NCBI GenBank assembly: GCA_034509425.1
Contig: JAVTVJ010000011.1
Location: 4,030,001 to 4,094,000 of the forward strand
DNA length: 64,000 bases
Origin: Eopsaltria australis
Taxonomy: Eukaryota > Chordata > Aves > Passeriformes > Petroicidae
Direction of reading: 5' to 3'
The position numbers and the translations under genes are program-made. Below, piece after piece: positions 39,811 to 55,330 of the stretch (the stretch's first letter is position 1; every line of letters starts with the position of its first letter). Under the pieces are notes generated by a model. It was not told the DNA's origin, made no database searches, and worked only from the letters and a program-made list of their open reading frames with translations.

Positions 39811-40344
39811 TCCATGTAGGGGAATCCTATTAATCCTCCTGATCAGCCACTCTTAGATTTGCTGAACCCTTAAGATATCCAGGGAAGCTGAGTCAGCTTG
39901 TAAGGCAATACCTGGGGCACTGAATACAGAGGGCTAATGAGCAGATGGAGAGGGAAATGAAAATCAGGCTTTCAGTGCAGTAACCCGTAAAATCTCTGCA
40001 GGGCATGTTGGCACCCAGCTACAAGGGTAAGGTGGAGTATCAAGAGAGCAGCAGTGTAATACACCAGCAAAGCTCCCTTCCCCAAGGATTTAGGAACCAT
40101 ATTTCTGTTGGGCATTAGCATCTCTTCTCTACGGGCTGGATATGAAGAGTGTGCTGGAGGCTTCGAATAGTGGTCAATCCAAAGTACTTGACACCCAGTT
40201 TAACTGAGGTGCTCTACTGTGTTGTGGGTGACACAGGTGGTGCGTTGTGGCATTCCTTTCCATGGTTTTGTGGAAACAGTTATTCCCTTCAGTACTTTTT
40301 CTGCTTGATGAAGTGAGTTGTGTAACACTTTAATGCTTGTCTCT

Positions 40345-40435
40345 GGTTTGGGTTTGGGTTTGGTTTTTTTTTGTGTGTGTGTGTGTGTGGTTTTCTTTTT
40401 GTTTGTTTTGTAGGGGTTTTTTGTTTGTTTGTTTA
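40345..40435. repeat. GTTTGG / TG / TTTG low-complexity tract
   Basis: Three copies of a GGTTTG-like hexamer are followed by a T run, nine or so TG dinucleotides (about 40372-40389) and TTTG repeats. It is a simple-sequence cluster in NALCN intron 3 and probably length-variable. Confidence 0.85.
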
Positions 40436-43400
40436 ACTTAACAGTTTTGGTTTAAAACACTGGTTTTTAACTCTTACTAATTCCCCCACCCCATTTTTTT
40501 TACAGAAAACACTGTTATAGGATTATTAGCAAGTAAAATAGTCCTTGTTCGTCTGAAAGTCGAGTTTTACTTCACAGCCAGAATTGTTTCTTCCTTTACA
40601 GTCTTTTTGATGTTTGATTGTTTGGATTTTTTCTGCTAAAAACAGCATATGAAATGTGAACACAATAGTTTCATATCCTCCCTTTATGATATGAAACATG
40701 AAATATGAAATTTGGTGTAGTTAATTACATACATTAATAAAAATCTAGTGTGCTTTAAAAACAGGTTTGGGACTGTTCTTTAGTGAATAGTACTTTAGCC
40801 TTATATCTTCATTGGTGTTTCCTAAAACAATCTGAAAATCTCAACAAATTCAGTTCAAAATCAATTTTTGTAATGATTACAAAGGATAAAGTAGTGGTTC
40901 TTAGTGATTATAGGGTTTTTTTTGTAATGATCAATTGGAACTATGTGTGTTGTGTGTCTGTAGCTTGTATGTCATCACTCTCTTACCCAAAGGACCAGCA
41001 AGAGCTGTTTCATTTTATTAACTAAAAATAGAATAATTTTGGGGTTTGTGCTGTAAGATCAATGTTTTTATAGCATAGAATACAAGATTACTGTCAATAT
41101 TACATTATCTGTTAGGAAAAAGATAAATTATGTACTATGTGATGTGTTACTTAAAGCATGTGATGGAGCAGTTCAGTACAATGCATGAGTAATTAGAAAT
41201 TGAACTTGTTTAATTCAGTGATGATAAAGTGATATTATACTCACTGTAGCCATTCAGAGTTAAGTTTTACACAGAAATTCTAATTCCATTGGCTGTTTCA
41301 AATCAATTGCTGTTATGTGAGTATATTTTAAATAATCTCCTTCATTATGAATGAAGATACTTTATGATAAAGACATACAGAAAATGAGAAACTGTGTCAT
41401 TCCCACACACATGCATTGTTTCTTTTTTCCCCCTAATACAGACTTTTAAAGAAAATATATGTTGGGTTATTTTGAAGTGATGCTATCACTGTTGTAGAGG
41501 ACTAACTTAGAGGTGAACAACCTATTTTAAAATATGTCAGTTTTTCTTTCATTATCATGGTTCTAACTAAGCAATTCACAATTTGTTTCCTGCCCTTTGT
41601 TCCCAACCTTTGTTTGACACATGAGGCCGTTAGTGAAATAGTTTTATTTTGAGGGATGGAAAAGGAGAATTGAGAACAGAAATCAGATGCAGTTTTCCTT
41701 CTTGAATAGACCATATTTCTTCATTGTCTTTACTCTGTGAGTAAAATATTGAAAGTGTTTGTCAAGTAGGGGGCTGGACTGGATTGTCCATGCTGATCTG
41801 CTACTCAGCAGACTATAAACTGCAGGTTTTTAAGTAAATAGGGAAAGTTTGAAGCTGAGCCAAAAATATAAGGAATGTATGCATACTCTGTGAGCAGGTA
41901 GGAGATACATATCATATGTGTATATATATGTATCTGCATATGCAAGGAGAGAGAGAGATTAGGCAGGGTGCTCCCCTGAGCTCTGATTTAATTTTGTGTC
42001 CCACTCACACCTCTGTGCCCAGCAATGTTAGTGTGGAGTCAGGGGGTGGGGGAGGGAAGGTTGGTTTCCCTAACGCAGCTGTGCTCTCTTCTAGTTTGCT
42101 TTTTCTGTGTTACAATGAGCGTTGCATCTGGAGGAAAAAAAAATGCACTACCAAATTCTTATTCCCTCTATTCCTTCTATTTCCTCCTGTGCTTTTTTGC
42201 TCCTCCTAAAATCTCCATAAATGTCAGCTTCCACACCTTAATGCTTGTTTGTAGTGCTGCACAAAGTAGCCCACAAGATGATCTGAAGGGTGTACCAGAG
42301 TTGTTGATGTGCTTTGTTTACCTCTACCAGCACATGCAGGATCCAGTGATCATTGCAGAATGGCACAGTAGCTCGTTGTTACTGAGCTTGCTGGTCTCTC
42401 TGCATACTTTTGGCTATCCTGTTTGTCAGAGACTGTGAGGAAAAGTGAGAGACTGAAGATCTAAGGAGAGACCCAACACTGCAGGACTCCTTTCCAAATG
42501 ATGGTAAATCTCATTATTCAGGGCAAATATCATATTACTTCTTTTATGTAGCTTTCTGACAGTGTCAGCTGGAAAGAGGCAGGAGGGAAGGGTTGAGAGA
42601 ACAGGTTGTAGTCAGGGATGAAAGAGAAACAAAAATTCCGGAAGGCAAACAGGGAGGCAGAGGAGTCTGTTGATTTGCAAGGATTTTCTATTCATCCCAA
42701 GGTGTTCCTGAGGTGTTAAAAGACAAAAGGGGCAGAAATTACCTCGGGCATGTCCGTGCTATCATCTAGCTAAGTTGTCTACCTTACTACTGAGATACTG
42801 AAATCGCTTCAGAAAATTAGCAGACATAATCAATCCTCAGGCAGATTGCCTCATGCAATTTGGATGTTAATTTCATAGAGTATTTTGTTTTCAGCAAGGT
42901 TGATAATGAAATAAGTGTTTATTAAAGAATTGCAGCCTGTGTAGTCTTCCCTTGTGGTATGAGTTAAAGTGTAATGGCTCTCATGGAGTGACTGTCCCAA
43001 GTGTTATTAGTTCTGTCTGTGGTTTGCTCTGTATTTTTTACTGACTCACATTTTCAATGTGAGTCGTATTTTTCTCTTCCCTGTGAACTTGTATAGTGAT
43101 TGTTCAGGGCACCTAATATTGGCAATAGGCATTTTATCTTTAATGTGCTCAGCACAATTGAGAAAGTGGATCTTCCGGAACTTTGTGGTACTTTATTTTG
43201 GAGGAGTGGCAAATAATTTTGTTGTCTAGATAGGCTGTAAATCATGTTGCTAGAGAAGCTTTCAGGGCTTGCTGCACACATCAAGAATCCGCTATCCACT
43301 GTAGGCAGTAGGAAGTCAGCAACTTTAATGCCTTTAAGAAGTTTTGATTAGTCTCTGCAAAAGGCTCCTTGTCTACAGTACTAATCCTTCATGTTCTCGA

Positions 43401-46175
43401 AATGTGCATTCAGAAAAAAATGCTAAATGAAAATTCATCAATAATTCTCAGATTTCAGTAGACACAATGAAAAACGGGTGTGGGGTTAATACATTGCAAT
43501 ACTTCAGCTATTTTAGGTACAATGTCACCAGAGGTATTTAAATGTCATTTATCTGTATTCCTTTCCAAGTCTAAGAACAAGCTGCCATTGACCATGAGTG
43601 GTATTTCTGCCCAAAGTTTTTTTCCAAACATGAATGGAACTCACTGTTCATTGCTATTAATATATAAGTTCTAGCCTGTGTTTAGCCAGAATTAGATTTT
43701 TTCATGGAAGTAGCACATATATTCTGATTTTTGCATTAAGTAGAATGTGGTCCTGCCTTAAAAATGCTTCCAACAACAACTAGCATCCAATATGTCAATA
43801 CACGGTATGAAAGCATTAAACATTCCACTGCCAGACAAATAGCAAACATTTACAGGATTTAGCCAAAGCCTCTCTACATGTAAAGTGGAAAGGGAAAGGG
43901 CCAGGACCTCCCCTATAACGAATAGTTTCTTCAGATGTAATTCAGGTGTGCTGAGTTTCTGTGGGTGATGCACTGAAAGCCTCCCTTACTGGGAGGGTGT
44001 AGCAGTGGAAGCAGGCCTGGTGTGACAGTGAGAGCAGTGGGGTGGTGCAGCAGCCTGACTGCTGAGAAGACTGGAAAGGGTCATGACATCTTCCTTTGTA
44101 AAGTGGAAATGGCAAAGCTGCTTCAATCATACCACACCTATTGTGGAGAGAAAAAGCAGTTTCTAAAAAAAGATTTGGCTTTCATTGAGAACTTCGTGGG
44201 TTATTCAGTGGAGGGTGAATACAGGATCTCCTGCACAAGTTCATGCTCAGATCTATACAGCACAACTCAGGGAAGACTTTTCTGTTTGGACAAAGGGTAC
44301 TTAAGACAAGAAAAGTAATTTTCAGAGTTCTTCAGTAAAAGAAAGACCAATCAGCATTTTTCTTCAGAGCCACAACTGGAGGACTCAAGTTGCATGTTGA
44401 TACAAATCTCATTGGCGATTTGTTCCAGAGTAAGAGATTTAAAGTGTGAATAGCTGATCTCTGCAGAGAAATAGCATGTTTCTGCTTCACAGGTACTGAA
44501 CATAACCACTAAATAGCTGAGTTCTCTCAGCCCTGAGTGAAGAGTTACTGATTAGCTCAGAGTTTACTTGGGAAACTAATTCTGCTTTCTTCAGGAAGGA
44601 CAGACTAAAAATATGATGCAAATGCTCCTGTTCTGTTGTTTCCCTGATTTGCAGTCTTCCTCCTCATAGTTCTTGAACTGAGAACTTTTAACATCCTTAT
44701 GTGTTAGAAAATCCTTGTCTGAAAATAGTGCCAAAGTTCTCTGTCCTCTTTTTCTGATTTGAAAATCACTGATTCCTTAACAGTTCACTTCTGCCCTGAA
44801 GAATTTTTTCAACTGAAATAAATTTTTAAAACATATTTTGTCTCTATTTACACAATATATCATGCTGTCACCTACTGAAAGAAAAAAATTTTAGAATAGT
44901 GTATGTCACTGAAAATATTAGATTAAAACAAAACATCTTGTCTATGCTTTTAGAATCAATTAAAGACTTTAAAAAAATTGAAATAGCTATAACTGAGATA
45001 GGAATCACATATGAGGCCAAATGAATTAATCCAATGATGGCTTCAAGATTCTCAAGACACGACAATAATTTTTCCCCAATTATACCTCTGAAAAGTTGTT
45101 GCCAAACGTTGTCAATTGCACTTGGAAGATCACTTAACAGAAGAGGACCCGAAGAGTGTGTAAGGCAGTGAAGGCTGTATTAAATCTGTTGTGAAAAACT
45201 TCATTTGAAAAGGTGTGATATTGTGCCCTGAGATGCGCTGTCACTGTCTCTCCATAAGTTTCTACATGAATGGGATATCCACTTTCCTTAGGTGTATTTT
45301 TTATCTAGTCTCCCTTTCAACAAGCTTCATCTCTCTGTATGCATTTGTTCCCCAACTTTCTCCATGAGGTATACAAAGCTATCTAACACTCAGCCATAAT
45401 CTATCTAATAAATGTAGATATTTTTCAGTTCAGTGTTTAAAGTGTAGTGTCAGGCATTAGCAGCCCAACAAAGAAGTGTTTTTATACCTTGCAGTAGAGG
45501 GCCTGTGTCGCATATTGTCAGGAATGGCGTGAAACACGAGGATATTGAAGCATGCAAACTGGAACAGAGGTTGAAACAGTGTAAAGGAAACTGAGCTTGG
45601 ATGCAGAATTCTCCATGCTGCCTTTTAGGAGTGATCTCTGGATTGGACTGTCACCAAAACTATGCTCTGATTTTGTTACGGTAGTTACTATCAAGTGTTT
45701 TTGAAATAGCAAGGCTTCTCCAGAGCATGAAAAATGATTGAAAACTTACAAAAAAATGAATGTAAAATGATACTGATTTAATTAAAGATGTTCAACAGTA
45801 TTGAGATAATTGAATGGCACAATACTAGATTGCTAGCATTTCACACTTCTCTTCCTATGTATTTTGTAATGGGAAATACAGTGGAAAAGTAAGTCCAGTG
45901 TTCATTTTTTGTGTGTTTTTTGATTTACAGCAGAATCTTAGTAACTTCTTTTTGGCACAAACTTAGAAATATCATGCAAGAATGAAGTTAGTATTTATTC
46001 AGCCACAAGATGTGTGTATATGTTTCCAGCATATTCTAATCTAGATACTAGGCTTTTGGAGTCTTTCAAAAGTGGCCTTTTAAAAGTGCACAGGGAAGAC
46101 TTCTTCTCCTTCCAAGAGCTGTTGCTTATGATACTTGTAAACAAAAATCAACCTCTTAGCTTTCCTTTCTTGTAG

Positions 46176-48918
<2,743 letters not shown>

Positions 48919-49321
48919 TGAGTTCACCTGCGCAGGCATGACATGGGCCTGTTCTTTCATTGCAGATTTGTTATTTTAGTTGGCATCAGTAGATGTAAAA
49001 TGGACTTAAAAGCTTAAAAGCAGTCCAGGAAAATACACTAAGGCAAATTGGGGAAACAAAAATTGTTAGAACTATGAAAAATGCAAATTTTAACTGTGAC
49101 AGAGAGATTACAATTTATGGCATTTGTCTACAGTCTGACACACGAGGCTGAGTGACTGTCTATATTGGCAGGGAGGTGACAGCAGGAAAGCAGAGGGGAG
49201 TTTTAAGAAGAGCACTGCCACTTGTGGCTGACCTGGGTCACTGATGATTCATCAGCTTTTGCACTCTTCTGTCTTTTCCTAGAATGTCTTTGTATGCAGC
49301 CAGACGTAAAGAACCCCTAGA

Positions 49322-49600
49322 GTCATAGAATCATGGGATAGTTTGGGTGGGGAGGGACCTTTAAAGGTCATGTAATCCAACCTCCCTGCAATGAGCAAGG
49401 ACATCTTCAAGTAGATCAAGTTGCTCAGAGCCCCTGTCCAACGTGACCTTGCATGCTTTCAGGGATGGGGCATCCACCACCTCTCTTGGCAACCTCTTGC
49501 ACTATCTCAGGCCCTTTCTGAATTAAGAGTTCTCTGGCACCTGGTGCTCAGATTCAGAGACCCCGTTTTTCTCAGCCTTAGCAAAATACTGATGAATATT
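49322..49600 (-). mobile_element. CR1 LINE 3' fragment
   Basis: The plus strand reads TCATAGAATCATGGGATAGT, TGGGGAGGGACCTTTAAAGG, TCATGTAATCCAACCTCCCT, then AGTTGCTCAGAGCCCCTGTC and GGGGCATCCACCACCTCTCT. This is a clean reverse complement of the CR1 3' region starting from its tail. Confidence 0.88.
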
Positions 49601-52600
49601 TTACGCTGGTAATTGAGCATACATCACATTTTTGATTCAACACGTACTTAACCACAAGATTACCTTGAAGTACAATCTAGCCCCTTGAGTCACTGAGATG
49701 GCTCATAAAATCACAGATAATATGCTTACCTGTCCTGTTGAATTGAGGGCTTGACTGTGTCCTTGAGTACCATTACATTGTGACAGTCTATTACATCTAT
49801 TCCTTTGTTTGATCCCTGTCCCTTTGGATAGGGAGATGTTGACTCTGGAGTTGTAGCCTTGCTTCTAGTCAAAATTGGATCCTTTTATTCCTGTATTGAA
49901 TTTGTCAGAACATAAAATTAATGGAGTAAGCATTGTAAGAAAGCAAAACACCACTTAATCTGCTACTGAGCTGAATAAAATGTCTAATGATTGCAAAACT
50001 CTGTGTTAAAGCTTTTTCTAAACTAGAACCTAAAAACTATCAAATATAAAATTAGAAGCAGCAGATACAAAAAAATTTTATAAAATTGTTTGCAAATATG
50101 CTAGACAAAATACCAAAATATGATGTTTTGTTAAATTAAAAAATTACTTTGGGACATTTTCCTAATTACTTAATCAGTAATATAGTAAAATATGGAGCTG
50201 GTCTTCATATACTTCATGCACATAAGTTCTTTCATTCTAACTTTTCCTCTCTTTTTTAAGAGAAAATCCTCATAGGACGGATTTTTTTGATAGTTTCCTG
50301 TACACATGGGGGAAAAATTCTTTGTAAAACATTTGCTTGTGGTAATGAGAAGGCCTGTAATTCTGTGAGTTACAGAATGTTATATGGAAAAACAAGAAGT
50401 GGAATACACAATGCAGGAAAGATTGGGTGTCATGTAATTTCTTGCGTCACTGAATACAACTTTTCCTTACAATCAGCAGAAAAAGATGAAACATGACATA
50501 ATGTTTGCTGTATGGAAATTTAAGTTTTTAACTATAAGGCTGGCCAAAAATTTTGGCTAATTCTTTCTGCATGTGTTGGGTAACTCTCTGAATAAGGCAT
50601 TATTATTTTAAAAGAAAAGGTATACAGAAACCTGTCAATTTTAGGTATTTGAAAGGCTGGATTACAGAAAATGTTAAAAGGGACAAACATCCATTGTATA
50701 AAATAAAATTTAAAACCTGTCTAAAGTTGGAAAAGTCAAGTATTCAGAACTAAAGGAATTTTAGATTTGAGGTTGAACATCTAGCCTTAACTCCTCTTTC
50801 TTTCAATATCATCAAGTATATATGATTTTAGCTGTATAAATATTAGAAATCTAATCTAAGTTACTTATTAGGTACCTGGAATAAGCACCTTCAGCAAGCA
50901 GTTAATCACTTTTGCCATCTCCAGACCAGACTTATAATTTTAAATGGCTCCTATCACTGTTTCCCTGAAAGTATTCCCCTATTTATTCTGACGAATGGTG
51001 CCCATCCAAAGAACAACATACTTCTTTCTTTGTTTCTTGACATGTAGATATATACCTCAGTTTTGTCATACTGCTCATTCCTACTCTGAAAATACTGATT
51101 TCCTCTTCTTGTCTGTAATATTCGTTATTATATATTGTGAAGATTTACACCTATTTGTTCCTCTTTTATATTTTGAGGAATGTGGTGGAGAAGCTCAGGT
51201 TGGAGTTAGGGTGTGCCTTCTTCATGTAGGCCAGGGCTGACCTTCCCAGAGTTAGCTCCAGAATTTATAATTCCCATGATGGGCTAGAAAAATAAATACA
51301 GAGAAAGAAATAACAATTCTGGTACAAAAAGAGGAGCAAATGAGCAGATATTGGTCCCAAATACAGTGAGAAAAAAGGAGACATGTCACTTCTGAATCCA
51401 GGAAAGTTTATTAGCTGGGATACAAAAGACTGAAAATTGCCTTGCCAAATTTTACTTTTGTCTTTGAGATTCAGTTCCTCAACTTTATATTGAGGGTTAA
51501 ACATTCCTCTCAGAGGTTGAGTCTGTCAGTCTCTCTGTTTCAGGTGGCTCAGTTCCCGGCAATGGAGAGTGGCCAAAGTTGGCTGTACTTGTCCTTAAAT
51601 AACTTCAGTCTTTAACGAGCCACAGCTGTAAATTTTCAGTATTTCTGCAAACCAAATCTGGGGCTCCCAAGTCAAGATTAGAAAAGTGAGAAGCATCCAA
51701 TTAGTGACCACCTGTGAGAACTTTTATTTTAGGTGATTTTGCTCTTATTATTCAGAACTCCACTACAAGCAGCAAGGGTAAAATCTTATTTTTGTGGTCA
51801 AGATTTCATCTATTTCTGACATTTTAGAAATCACTCCTAAGTCTACTGCCTTATGAATTATTATTGTGAGGGAGTCAAGTGTCTTTTGAAAATGGTGTCT
51901 TAAAATCTTCCTATTCTTTTTTATTTGAAAGGACATGGCATCCTCATCAGACACTTATTGCCTCTTTGACTGCTGCAAGTTCTTTTATCTTTGCATCCTT
52001 TTCAATGCCCATGCTGCCTGACCCCACCTCTCTACCTCCTCAGTCATTTTCTGATGTTAACTCTGACAAACAGAAATACTGAAGTGAGCTAACCACAGTC
52101 TGAATTTTCATTCTGTCTGAGAAATCAGCACAGCCTGACTTGCTTACAAAGGCTGAAAAGTTTATTGTTGCTGTTTGCTAAGTCTTTTTTTCCTTCATTC
52201 TTACAATTGTCTTCCCTATAGGGAACATCACCATCTTCTTCTTAGACAATTTTATTACTCTATTCCCTCGGGATTATGACTTATCTTTTTTCAACTATGC
52301 TGTAAAAATTTTTTCCTGATGATATCTCAAAACAATATGTCTTTTTGTGTCAAGAATTGGTATATTACATGGATTTCCTTAGTATGGATCTTCTTTAGTT
52401 GCTTAAAAGATGGTATGTTTGGAATGAAATTTCTGTATAATCCAATTATCTTGATAATAAATCAATATTAATATATAAATAATAATATATAAGTCTATGT
52501 ATTATAAACAGTTTGACAGGATTTTTTGTTATATCTGAAATTAATTTCACAGATTAACAATATAAGATGAAAATAGTTGTGTTCCCAGATCTACTGTAAT

Positions 52601-55034
52601 TTACTCTTGATAACCTTCAGTATACAAAAGCTACTTTCACAAGGACAGGAAAGAGAATTTTTTTCCAAATCATTGCTATAGTTACTTAGTGCTTTCTTTA
52701 TTTTTACTCACAAGGTATGTTTGACTACACAAGAATGATTCCAAATCACGCAATTGATTTATATTTATTCCACAAGAGTAAATTTTCCTTTTGCAAATCT
52801 CAGTCTGCACTAGAGCTAAAGGAGAGGAAGCCCCATCAAAAGAGAAAAAGCTAATGTGGCTAACTGCCCTAAATTGTAGTACTTGCCCGTTTCTTTTCCC
52901 AAAGTCATTCTTTAAGGTGCTTTTTTTTTAACACTTTCGATAAGGTGTAGGCTGAGTATTGCTGTAGACCTGTCTGCCTTGTCACCATGGCAGTTAATTT
53001 AAAATCCTTCTTTGCAAGGTTTCTTGTTTAAAGCAGGAGATGCCCAGGAAAACAGATAAGAAAAATAATTACTGAGTAATGGAAAGATCTAAGAGGTTCC
53101 TGGTCATCTTTCCATCTGGCTATGGATAGGCCACGAAAATGTCAGAAAACAGCTTCAAAGACTCTGAAGCTGAAAGTTCACCACAATATATTATAGAGGA
53201 AATAAATACGATTACAAAGAACAAAAGGAATTTGAGATACTGTCTTACATCAGCAATGGGAAAGTAAGAATGAGTAATCAGGTTTCTGAGAAAGGGAAGA
53301 AATCAAAACCCAAGCTTGAAAAATCAATATAACAGGACTTCTTTAACAGAGCACATTAATTTATTGATTTTAGTGAACAACTAGATCTGCTTTAATATTG
53401 TCTTTGGGATTTATTCACGATCTTTCTTACGGGTAGCGTGTCTCTAGTACAAACTCCTCAGGGACAAGAGAAATGGAAAAAAAAATTTACTTTTCCAGAC
53501 CAGATGTTGTTTAAACCCCAACCAAAACCAATTAAAATACAGCATTCATCAAAAAGAAAGGTAATTCTGTTTAAATGCAATCCTGTCAGAAGAATGGTAG
53601 AGAGTACTGGTGTGCTGACCAGTATTGGTGCCCAGGGGAAAGAGCCTTCAGGAGTTGGGCTCTCGTCATTTTCAGGGGGCATGTGATTTCTGAGCAGAAA
53701 TCCTGTTTTTTATTAGAATTGTTATACAGATAGTTATCCTAAGTAATTACACTGTTGATTCATTTAAGACAGATTTTACACTGCTTTTGTTTATGCAGCT
53801 CAGTTTTAAACAAAAAGGTGACCTTTTAGTGATGGTCTAGAATAGAATGATGAGCACCCAATTACCTCAGCTCCTGGTGGCTCAGTAATGACATATTTTC
53901 ATCTGTATTAAGATTTGGAGCCATTTAGGTTTACACAATTCTCTGTCTCAGTGCAGACATCAAAGTTGATTGAATTTCTTCTCAGCCTGTCAAACTTACA
54001 GGATTTTTTTTCAGGGGAATAAGTCCTTTTGAGTAAACTGGAGAAGATTTTATAGATTATTGGGAAATTGGCTCACTATATATACAAGAATTTGAATGAT
54101 GTAACTACCTAAACTCCTATTTGCTGTAGGGAAATTTCTATATTTAGCCACAAGATTTTTACCTGATAATCACTGAACAGAAATAAGGCCTGGTGAGTAC
54201 TGAGCTTTCCACAGAAGCCTGCAGGAGGCCAGGATGCCAAAAGTCAAAAGATCCTCCAATGTATCACAAAATTGAGGGAAAGCCAGACATCCCCATAAAA
54301 AATGGAATCCCAAGAGTGATCTCCACTGAATCTGCCTGATGGGTGATCGGATAATGTTTGATTTCTTAAGTATAAAGGAAGCTGGAAAAATTCTGTTCGC
54401 TATTTTGCAAGAGGAAGCCAGGCAACTAATAGAGAAAGCTGTGGATGTTCCAACATTCATAAATAGCAGTTATCACTGAGAGTGCATCTAACTTAACCTT
54501 GAAATGCTGTGCACAAGAGTCACTTACAGATGTGCAAGCATTTTTAAGGAATATTGAGAAAGAAGTTTTACAAGAGATCTGTTTCCATGATGTTTCAGAT
54601 CTCTTTCCATGAGTGATCTGTTTCATACACCGTTTTGAAAACCAGGTGACTGCTTTCAGTTTCCTATCGTTCTCTGGAAGCAGAATGTGATATCTAAATT
54701 TGATTCCTCTGCTAATCCTTTGGATTAATGCAAACCAGTAAGGCCTGGGAAATGCTGGAGTAGTCATCCATCCTGAGATATTTGTGAGCAGACTGAAGCT
54801 GTCATCTCAGCTGTTTTATTATTTCTGAGAACTTGTGGAGGGTGAGTGGAGAGCAGGAAAAGAGTAGAAGTTTAAAAATGGAGGAAGAAGATGGGGCAAG
54901 AAAAGCCCCATAAAAGAAAAAGGAATTCTGTCTGGAATACTCTAAACTGAGCTTCTTTCCCTGAAAGAATTCTGTAGTGAATGAACAAACAAAAATTTTG
55001 TAAGCAGTTGGAAGAAAACAAGGAAGTGAGTGGG

Positions 55035-55330
55035 AGCTAATATGGATTTGTAAAGAATAAACCATGTCAAACAAATATAATTTCCTAAGGCAGGATAATA
55101 GCCATGTGAATTGGAGAGGAGTGAATGTCATATTTCTTTAGTTTAGAAAGGCTTTGTAGCAGTCTCACAGGACATTTTTTTAACCTGGCAGTAGAAACAT
55201 GGTTAAGATGAAAATAATTATAGAATAGGTTCAAAACTGCTTAAAAAACATGCTCAGTGAAATGCTATTAATGTCAGAACAGAAAGAGCAGGGATCCACG
55301 TAAATCTGCGATGTTCTTTTTGGAGTTTCA
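55035..55330 (+). mobile_element. Ancient CR1/L3-like LINE fragment (reverse transcriptase region)
   Basis: TATGGATTTGTAAAGAATAA, then ACCATGTCAAACAAATATAA and later GTGAATGTCATATTTCTTTA, AAGGCTTTGTAGCAGTCTCA and CAGGACATTTTTTTAACC follow the order of the RT finger and motif A region of old amniote CR1/L3 LINEs. In the protein this corresponds to a GFVKNKPCQTN-like segment followed by a VIFL-F-KAL segment. Many stops and indels are present. It is far older than the CR1 copies elsewhere in the window. Confidence 0.6.

Noticed and set aside
41755..41805. A possible CR1 3'-end scrap (GGGCTGGACTGGATTGTCCA)
   Set aside because: The similarity covers only about 20 bases and lacks the CCTTCCAAC block and the octamer tail.
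42025..42438. A 137-codon plus-strand frame in NALCN intron 3
   Set aside because: It has no recognisable domain, no splice or codon-use support, and a composition typical of random intronic sequence.
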